From assembly GCA_037179515.1 (NCBI GenBank), contig JAXCGZ010015134.1, forward strand, positions 139,339 through 203,338: a stretch of DNA of 64,000 nt, read 5' to 3'. Below the pieces are notes generated by a model. It made no database searches. It was not told the origin of the DNA and worked only from the letters and a program-made list of their open reading frames with translations. Below are positions 56,222-64,000 of this stretch, piece by piece (the stretch's first letter is position 1; each line of letters begins with the position of its first letter). The position numbers and the translations under genes were made by a program. Origin of the DNA: Halocaridina rubra (Eukaryota; Arthropoda; Malacostraca; Decapoda; Atyidae).

Positions 56222-58945
56222 GCCACTGTAATTACTTAATTGTGCTTACGGAAAAGAGCCCTATGCTCGTAACTCCCCGTCTCCTGGTCGGTTCCATTTT
56301 TTTACTTAGTGATACTTATCATACTTGTATTTAATACTATGGATTGAGTTAGCATAAACTACCCCTTCTCTTAGCCATTTTCAATCATCAGCTACTCTGC
56401 AGAGAAGTTTTCTTGTGAAGCTGCAAACTATGACCTCTAGTTCTAGTGCCAGCCATATCAAAATATCGATCCCTATCCACTCTATCATAACCATGAAGGA
56501 ATTTAAAAACCGTCACCATATCCTCCCTCATTCTTCAAGCTTCGAGTGATGGTAAGTCCAATTCCCTCAGCCTCTCCTCATAACTGAGATTGCGTATTTT
56601 TAGCAACAGTTTCATGGCATGTCTTTGAACTTTTTCCAGCTTAACTGTGGGTTTCTTCAAATGTGGATTCCATAAAGGGGGCTGCATATTCAAGCTTTGG
56701 CCTCACATAGGTTACATAAATATTTGTGAACATTTCCTTCTCCATGTGGCTGAAGGCTACCCATACATTTGCCCTTACTATGCCATTTATATGCATCTCC
56801 GGAGACAAATCTAACAGTATGTTTACTCCTAGATCTCTCATTCTCAGTGTCTTGAAATTCTGCTCTTGCTATTGAGTAATCAAGAATGAGCTTCTCGCAC
56901 CTGTACCCATTCTCATTATCTTTCATTTAGAAGTATTGAAATTCATTAGCCACTTTTTTGATCACTCATGCAGACTATTTAGGTCTTCCTGAAGTTCTCT
57001 ACTATTGTTCTCGTCTCCTACTTTTTTCACAGTCTTTGCATCATCTGCAGACATATTCATGAATGAATTTACAGACCCTGGTAGGTCATTTTCATATACA
57101 AAGAACAAAAGTGGCCCTAAAACTGAATCTTGTGGAACTCCACTACTATCCCTTCTCCATTCAGTCACTGACTGTCTTACTCTAACCCTCTGTTCCCTTC
57201 CTTCTAAATAAGTTTTTATCCATTCCAAGACTTTTTCACTTATTCTCGACATAGCTTGCAGCTTTTTAATAAGTGTCCTGTGTGGGAACGTATCAAATGC
57301 CTTCTGAAAGTCTAGGAATATATAATCTGCCCAGCCTTCTCTTCGGCTTACCTCATTTCTAAACTTCTAATAAGTCTGTTACTGTTGATCTACCATCTCT
57401 GAAGCCATGTTGTCTCACTGACAAAAAGTTGACTGATTCCAAGTGAAGAGATATGTGTTTTCTTTGTAGTTTCTCCATAACTTTGGAAATTATGCTGGTC
57501 AAGGAAACAGATCTATAGTTTAAAGCTGTATTCTTCCCTCCCTTTTTGAAGATAGGGACCATGTTCGCTTGTTTCCAGCATCTTGGAATCTCCCCAGATT
57601 CCAGCAACTTTTCAAATAGGATATGTAGTGCCACCGATATTGATTTAGCACATTTCTTAAGTACATAAGAGGATATATCATCAGGACATGTAGCTTTTTG
57701 GGAATATAGCTCCTTCAGCACTTTGCATATCTCTGTGGCTGAAAAGATGATGTTCTCTAATAACGGGCCCTTGAGCTTCTATCTCTGCAATCTTAGGGGT
57801 TGGGATATTTTCTGCTGTAAATACTGACCGAAACCCCTTTTTCAATTCTTTGGTTAGGTTAGGCTAGCGTATATTTCCCTACAGTTTTCCTCTGATAAAG
57901 CTGTGGAAAAGTTTGGGATTTTCTTTAGCCATCCTGGTGATATTCCTTTCATAATCTCTCTCTGCCTCTCTTCTTTTACTTAGGTAATAATTTCTTGCTC
58001 TTTTATAAGTCTGCCAGGCATTTATGCTTTTTCTCCTCCAATACCTTTTCTAGCAGTTGTCTCTCTGCTCATTAGCGCTCTTACACTCATTATTGAACCT
58101 TTTTTCTCTGGCATGAATAACTCCGATTTTGGTGAAAGGTATGCAACAATCTACTATCTACCTGATCTTCTATCATTATCTTCTTTATCTCCCCTTTGGC
58201 TGGAAGAGCTCTGAAGCAAAAACTTTTCTTCTCTTCCATTTCTTCATTCATTGAACCTTCTATCTTCTTGCAACAAGTTTTTCATTCTTTCCATCTCTTC
58301 CTGTGTTCTGCATGGGTTAAGGAATACTGTTCTGAATTCTTTTAGGTTTTTATACTCATCATTATTTCTGTACATGTGTCCCCTCCCTCAAGGGTTGCTT
58401 TAATTGGTCTTGCCTTTCCCTCCCTAGAATATTTTGCAAGTTGGTGAATGTTTGCAATATTCTCTAGACCACATACTTCTCCAACCTTCCTTATCAGGTC
58501 TAAAACCCTAGCTTTGTTTTGTTCAAGTTTCCCTTATCATTTTGACTCCTGGGATTCATTTATGTCTGAGATTACCAATATATTCTCTTTATCAAGTGCC
58601 TGCTTAATCAGTGGATTAGCCCTTTCCATCACAACATCTTTAATTTTTTCTATCACCGTTTCATTATAGTTAACCGTCTGTGCGTTTTCGAGTGCCACCA
58701 CCCTCACAGCCTCTTTTACTGCCACGTTCCCCTGTACAGCATCTACTGAGTAAGTTTTCATGGCATCATGTTCCGTATTTAGCTCCTGAATCTCTTTTCT
58801 AAACCGTTCAATGTTTTCCTTTATTTGGACATTCCAAGCTGCAATCTTGTCTCTCTCAGAAGAGAGTAATGAACTAACATTTAATTCATTCAGGTTGTCA
58901 TTCAGCTGTTTGTTGTTATCTTCTTGTTTATAAATTCTACATATA
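56222..58945 (-). mobile_element. LINE-A copy 6, old, internally deleted
   Basis: A diverged minus-strand copy. It begins with a degraded 14-bp tail (GTAATTACTTAATTGTG), then the ORF2 C-terminus (56,300-57,000), RT (57,000-57,840) and the RT-upstream region. The whole endonuclease is missing: the DCCIP codons at about 58,150 join directly to the ORF1 end. ORF1 is then readable to about 58,945 (58,761-58,537: NVAVKEAVRVVALENAQTV). Near 57,850 a ~100-bp loss is replaced by about 30 bp of foreign filler. The slippery heptamer position reads AAAGTTTT here. Confidence 0.88.
56300..57840 (-). pseudogene. LINE-A copy 6 ORF2 remnants
   Basis: Separate frames give KATCPDDISSYVLKKCAKSISVAL and HGFRDGRSTVTD (57,721-57,359), IKTYLEGREQRVRVRQSVTEWRRDSSGVPQDSVLGP with motif C SADDAK (57,252-56,962; FADD altered to SADD), and a C-terminal YVRPKLEYAAPF (56,841-56,641). 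Multiple frameshifts and amino-acid changes relative to the young copies mark it as one of the oldest copies here. Confidence 0.85.
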
Positions 58946-59467
58946 GGTAGAGATGATATACTTTACAGAGGAACTTCACAGTATCTATATAGTCTGGTAA
59001 AATGTTGGTAATATTTTTACAATTGCACCCTTCTCAAGTTGGAGCTGAAAATTATAGTCTTCGTGTGGTGTCTGGTGTGTTTTGAATGCATTTGATCTTG
59101 AAAAGCATTGGAATATATATGCTAACCTAACCTAAAAATGAGTAATTTCGAATTTTCAAGGTTACAATCCTTTAAAAAAACAAAAACCATAGGAAAATGA
59201 TGTAATTTACTATTTTTGGGGGATTCGATTAGGTTAGGCTAGCGAATATTTCCATACAGTTTTCAATGTCATTTACTGAAAACTCATCCGAAGCCATAGG
59301 AAATAATATGATACCTATAGATTGAGATGGGTGCAGTCGTAAAAATTAACCAAATTTGACCTGTACGTGCAAAATTCTTGGAAGGTATTTATATGATACT
59401 AGTGCGAGTTAAATAAGGTCATGTCAGGTTGTTAGATAAGGTTAAGTATGGTTGTCCCCATGAGTGT
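58946..59467. other. No gene recognised
   Basis: AT-rich spacer between two LINE-A copies. It contains the segment at 59,226-59,266 (GATTAGGTTAGGCTAGCG...) that resembles the filler inside copy 6. Confidence 0.45.
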
Positions 59468-60333
59468 GATTACCTAATTGTGTTTACGGGAAAGAGCCCA
59501 AAGCTCGTATCTTCCCGTCTCCTGATCGGTTCCATTTTATACTTAGTGATACTTATCATACCTGTCCTTAAAGCTATGGATTGAGATAGCATTAACTACC
59601 TCCTCGCTTAGCCAATTCCAATTATCAACTACTCTTACACTGAAAAAGTATTTTCTTACATCCTGCAAAGAAGTTTTCTTACGAAGCTTCAAACTATGAC
59701 CTCTAGTTCTAGAGCCAGCCATATCAAAATATCGATCCCTATCCACTCTATCATAACCATGAAGGAATTTAAAGACTGTCACCATATCCCCCCTCACTCT
59801 TCTACCTTCCAGTGATGGTAAGTCTAATTCCCTCAGCCTCTCATCATAACTGAGATTGCGTATTTCTGGCTTCAGTTTCGTGGCATGTCTTTGAACTTTT
59901 TCAAGCTTAGCTATGTGCTTTTTCAAGTGCGGATTCCAAAAGGGGGCTGCATATTCGAGTTTTGGCCTCACATAGGTTACATAAATATATCTGAATATTT
60001 CCTTGTCCATGTGCCTGAAGGCTACCCTTACATTTGATAAGAATGCATATGCTGCCCTTACTATGCCATTTATATGTATTTCTGGAGACAAATCTGCCAG
60101 TAATGTACCCATTCTCATTACCTTACATTTTGAAGATTGAATTTCATTAGCCACTTTTCTGACCACTCATGCAGATTATGTAGATCCTCCTGAAATTCTC
60201 TACCATTGTTCTCGTTTTTTACTTTCTTCACAATCTTTGCATCATCTGCAAACATATTCATGAATGAATTTACAGCCTCTGGTAGGTCATTTACATATAC
60301 AAGGAACAAAAGTGGCCCTAAAACTGAACCCTG
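59468..60333 (-). mobile_element. LINE-A copy 7, 5'-truncated
   Basis: Tail GTGATTACCTAATTGTG at 59,468, a well-preserved ORF2 C-terminus, then motif C FADDAK and the LFLVYVNDLPE region; truncated at AAAACTGAACCCTGTG (60,333). An ~85-bp deletion removes the region between KVMRMGT and LLADLSPE. Confidence 0.9.
59543..60309 (-). pseudogene. LINE-A copy 7 ORF2 C-terminus
   Basis: Two overlapping frames: 60,309-60,118 (FADDAKIVKKVKNENNGRE...) and 60,166-59,543 (LLADLSPEIHING ... YVRPKLEYAAPFWNP ... ISIHSFKDRYDKYH). One base is lost in the NTSKCKV region. Otherwise open and very similar to copies 1-5. Confidence 0.85.
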
Positions 60334-60642
60334 TGTGCTCTACTATACATGAAACTGAATTTGCAGTATAATGGTATCTGTTTGTACTGTAATCTCTGTG
60401 TGTGATTATGCATGAGTCTTGCAGTGAACAGACCCAAATAAGCTTCTATTCTGTTATCATGATGGAACCATAAAAACAAAAGGATGCATTTAAGGTCATG
60501 CAGAGGTAAGAATCCAGTTAAGTGTCCAGGAGCTATATCTAATGTTATCACACTTTGTTGGGTTTTTGCAACTTTACTCTTGCAGTGTCAAAAGTGAGTA
60601 AGTGATCGACATTACAAACTTCCTTTTCTGCTAAGAACTAGG
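60334..60642. other. No gene recognised
   Basis: Short spacer between LINE-A copy 7 and a SINE; nothing recognisable. Confidence 0.4.
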
Positions 60643-60792
60643 ACAGTGCCTTCTAGTAAAGGACTTTGGTTTTGGCAAGTGTGACCATTACCCTGAGTGA
60701 CTGCCCTTTCTAACTTCAGACATTGGCAGTCTGCAAACCCATGATCTGACGTATCAAAGTCGCGAGTGTTGCCTCTCAGCCACAGTGGCCAG
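60643..60792 (-). mobile_element. tRNA-derived SINE, copy 3
   Basis: Minus strand: CACTGTGGCTGAGAGGCAAC (A-box-like), GGGTTTGCAGACTGCC (decayed B box), then the shared body GTCTGAAGTTAGAAAGGGCA and ACTTGCCAAAACCAAAGTCC. More diverged than copy 2. Confidence 0.72.
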
Positions 60793-61044
60793 TGCAGAGT
60801 GTCAGAAGTGATGTTATATTTCGAGAGTAATTAGAAAAAAGGTAATATGTTACATTGCCCAGTTACATAAAAAATTGCTCATGTAAGGAATGCTGTGCAC
60901 ACATTTGATTATTTTCTTGCAAGTGTACCACAGATTTGTGTTCCTCTGCACATTTTATACACCATCTCAAAAAATCCATTAACTGAATGGGAATTATGAA
61001 AATAATTATTAATCTTCCAGGATTTCAGTAGCTCAATCAGAAAT

Positions 61045-61275
61045 GTTGTTTGTATCAGAGATTAGTCAGTCTTAGTTGCTAATATGACTCAATGCAGATT
61101 TGTTGGGCGTATCAGAGATTAGTCAGTCATTGCTTATAACATTGCACAATGCCAGTTTGGTGTGTGTATCAGATATTAGTCAGTCATTGTTTCTAACATT
61201 ATATAATGCAGATTTGGTGTTTGCCTCAGAGATTAGTCAGTCATTGTTTCTAACTTTAAACTATGCAGAATTGGC
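61045..61275. repeat. 57-bp minisatellite, four units, just upstream of the ZYG11-like gene
   Basis: The word TCAGAGATTAGTCAGTC (or close variants) recurs at about 61,053, 61,110, 61,167 and 61,225, each followed by TT..TAAC.TT...AATGCAGATTTGGTGT. The 57-58-bp spacing is a multiple of three for most units, so the plus strand carries an open 19-residue repeat (SEISQSLFLTL...). No evidence that it is translated; the ZYG11-like ATG is 130 bp downstream, after a splice acceptor. Confidence 0.85.
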
Positions 61276-61388
61276 GTCTAGGAACAGCTACGTGAATATC
61301 CTTTTTGCAATGTATTGGGATAGTCTTTTTAATATTCATGACATCGTATGTATTTGTGTAGATACTAATGTGATAATATCTTTTGCAG

Positions 61389-63506
61389 GTGCTTGCTCTG
61401 AGAGATGGTAGAGAGCCCAAATAGCCTACAAGAATTGGTAGTAAGCTTTATTGCCAGTCATGTCGAAGATGTCTGCACCTCTCGATTTTCGTTGGATGAT
61501 AACTCAAATAGGCTCTATTTCAGGTAAAATATATGCATGTTCTTGCAGTGCACACATGTATTTTGTTTTAGTGATTTTTTTTTTAACCTTGCTTGGTAAG
61601 TTGTAAAATGCGTCTTCATATATTATCAACTCTTGGCTATATAATTCAGTGTTGGATGAGAAAAGTTCTCCTCAAGAGCTTATGTTCTTATAGGTCCCTT
61701 TGTTACTTCTTGTGTTGTTGCTTTAAGAACACTTCAACATAGAAAATATCCAACTTCTAGGGCCTGTTTGGCCTGTACTGTTGTATGTATTTATATAAGA
61801 ATTGGATGTTTTTCTTTAGTAGGATAATGACCCCACCCCGATATATTGTACTGGAAAGTAAGAATAGAGTGACATCGTATTCTAGAGACAATTATGATTT
61901 TATCAGAACATCATGTTTAATTGCAGTGATTCATTCTAGCACTCAGGTCATGTACAGAAAGGGGTCCTGACTTTACAGTGACTCATGTGGCTAGTGGTGG
62001 AATCATAAAAGAACCTATTTATTATAATACTGTAATTATAGTAATAATAATAATGGTAATTATATTAATAATCATAAAAATAATAATAATGATGATAAGA
62101 AGAAGAAATTATGATTAGTTAATTGAAATTTATGAGGAGAAAAAGAAAAGAAAAAAATTCAGACAAAGCTCAGGTTGAATATGAACAAAGCAAAACCTTT
62201 AATAACGACAGCATTGACTCACTGCCAAGCATGATCGGCCAATACTTGCACAGAGTGTAATATATTTTATATATTTTTATTTGTTGTATTATAAGAATAA
62301 CTAAGAAAATGTTCATGAATGGCTACAGCAACTATAAACTCAAAAATGGTGCTGTAAAGGTTAAGAAAAGATCAAACAATATGACCAATAGGTGGTATAG
62401 TAGCTTATGACTGGTTTATTATAACCCTTCAAAACTGTACGTCGATGGCTACCCATATTTTGATACAAATTGTGGATGCTATTCTTCACATAGTAGTTAG
62501 GAACATTAATTTCTTTGTTCTATTAATACTGTCTACTAAATAATATTCTAATATTGAGCTAAATCCATTGAAATTGCTTTATTAATTCCTTCTTCTTTTT
62601 TCCAGAGATGCAAATGCATTTTGCCATCAGAATGTTGCCAACTTGCTATTTATGACCTTGGATAAAAAAGGCGTTTTGAACGACCTCGTTTTAACCCTTT
62701 TTAATCCCGACGTTCTTCGCTTGAGTCAGGTCGTTATTCACCATTCGGAGAGCGTAACGAGCCAAGGACTCGACGTTCTCAAGTATCACCAGATTCAGTC
62801 TCTCGACGTGAAAAATCTTACCAAAGTGAATTTAGAAGAATTGATTGATTGTTTTGGAGAATGGACGCTTAACAATATACAGACAGTAAGCTTTAGTGGC
62901 GCTACCTTCGGTTGCCTTGCTTCGGCTCCCAACTGCAAGACGCCTTCCAAACACACGAGTATACGAGGCAGTCCTCTCCCTAATAGACTGCACAATGCCC
63001 TCGGGAAACTCTCTAACTTGCAAGTTTTAAACCTCAGTGGGACAGAATTAACTTCTGCGGCTTTATTAAATATATGCCACGATCTTAGAAAACTGACTAC
63101 CTTGGACATATCCGGTTGTAATAAAATTGAATCCGTAGAATGTTTAACAGTTCGGAAAAATACTTTGAGATCGCTCAGTTTGTACAATTTGAAAGTGTTG
63201 CGAACGGACGAGACAAGAAAAATTCTGCTCGAACTGAAAGGTTTAGTTCATCTCGACGTAAGTGAAAATAAAGTATCGCAGGACCCCGTAGATCGTCTCA
63301 TTCCTTCCTGCTCTATAGTGCCGGAACTGCTGAGAAACCCGGAGTTTGGACCTTGTTTGTCCTCTCTTGATATATCAGGTCAAGATCAAACCAAATTAGA
63401 AGATCTTCATTTTTTTCTCAAGTGGCATCCAGACCTCAAGTTTGTGGGACTGATGCTGACTTCTCTTTGTTTAGATACGGTCTTTCTCGATAGCTACGAC
63501 ATAATG
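61389..63506 (+). CDS. ZYG11/ZER1-family leucine-rich-repeat protein, N-terminal exons (partial)
   Basis: Exon 61,389-61,523 follows a TTTTGCAG acceptor; ATG at 61,405 begins MVESPNSLQELVVSFIASH. Donor GT at 61,524, intron to 62,605 (TTTTTTCCAG), then exon 62,606-63,506 ending at a GTAAGT donor. The joined frame is open for 340 codons and continues beyond the window. Blocks match ZYG11/ZER1 proteins: ANLLFMTLDKKGVLNDLVLTLF, LRKLTTLDISGC, LRSLSLYNL, LKGLVHLDVSENK, CLSSLDISGQ and HPDLKFVGLM, i.e. a leucine-rich-repeat array; armadillo-like repeats would follow. Family members are substrate receptors of cullin-2 ubiquitin ligases, recognising N-terminal degrons such as glycine. ZYG11 is favoured over ZER1, but not with certainty. 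No damage seen. Confidence 0.85.
62020..62115. repeat. AAT/AAG-rich simple repeat in the ZYG11-like intron
   Basis: Imperfect TAATAATAATAATGG and AATAATAATGATGATAAGAAG runs within the intron between the two coding exons. Confidence 0.8.

Positions 63507-64000
<494 letters not shown>

Noticed and set aside
61100..61411. 103-codon open frame upstream of the ZYG11-like ATG
   Set aside because: It is the 57-bp minisatellite read in frame and runs across a splice acceptor; no independent coding signal.

Overview
The window is eukaryotic, intron-bearing, AT-rich DNA made mostly of transposable elements. Two host genes are recognisable: a PIGQ/GPI1 homologue on the minus strand (47,443-50,927, six coding exons, reading frame continuous through every splice junction) and the first two coding exons of a ZYG11/ZER1-family gene on the plus strand (61,389-63,506, continuing past the right edge). 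Long pure TA and CT microsatellites, tRNA-derived SINEs and many LINE and Ty3/gypsy elements suggest an arthropod, most likely a decapod crustacean. That assignment is inference from composition and repeat style; no marker proves it.

One non-LTR retrotransposon family dominates. It is called LINE-A here and is CR1/L2-like: ORF1 is a coiled coil plus an RRM-like region, ORF2 is an AP-endonuclease plus reverse transcriptase, and the 3' tail carries a 14-bp repeat. There are nine copies or fragments: 4,877-5,097 (-), 9,365-12,766 (+), 12,767-16,853 (+, full length), 21,027-21,893 (-), 22,343-26,448 (-, full length), 28,453-29,022 plus 44,688-45,489 (-, one old copy split in two), 29,492-30,432 (+), 32,380-34,998 (+), 56,222-58,945 (-) and 59,468-60,333 (-) (the split copy counted once).

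Layout. 1-5.1 kb: no host gene, a ~135-bp tandem repeat and a BEL/Pao gag relic. 5.1-18.6 kb: an I/Jockey-like LINE (LINE-B) cut in its RT motif B by a head-to-tail pair of LINE-A copies. 18.6-28.5 kb: LINE fragments and a full-length LINE-A. 28.45-45.5 kb: a nest in which an old LINE-A carries a ~6-kb gypsy element (Gypsy-M) with 5-bp target-site duplications; one LTR of Gypsy-M was later hit by an RTE-like LINE, which itself received two LINE-A copies, and by a second LTR element (Gypsy-P). 45.5-51.7 kb: the PIGQ gene and a foldback element just upstream of it. 51.7-60.8 kb: SINEs, TA arrays, a LINE inserted inside a TA array, a TIR element and two more LINE-A copies. 61-64 kb: a 57-bp minisatellite and the ZYG11-like gene.

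The main new observations concern LINE-A biology. ORF2 has no conserved ATG, and in three copies it overlaps ORF1 in the -1 frame with an in-phase slippery heptamer AAATTTT. Two insertions end in self-complementary snap-back duplications of their own 5' end. Two copies are joined tail to head, as expected from template jumping. PIGQ is predicted to act in the ER in the first step of GPI-anchor synthesis and the ZYG11-like protein in ubiquitin ligase substrate choice; nothing in the window links them functionally.
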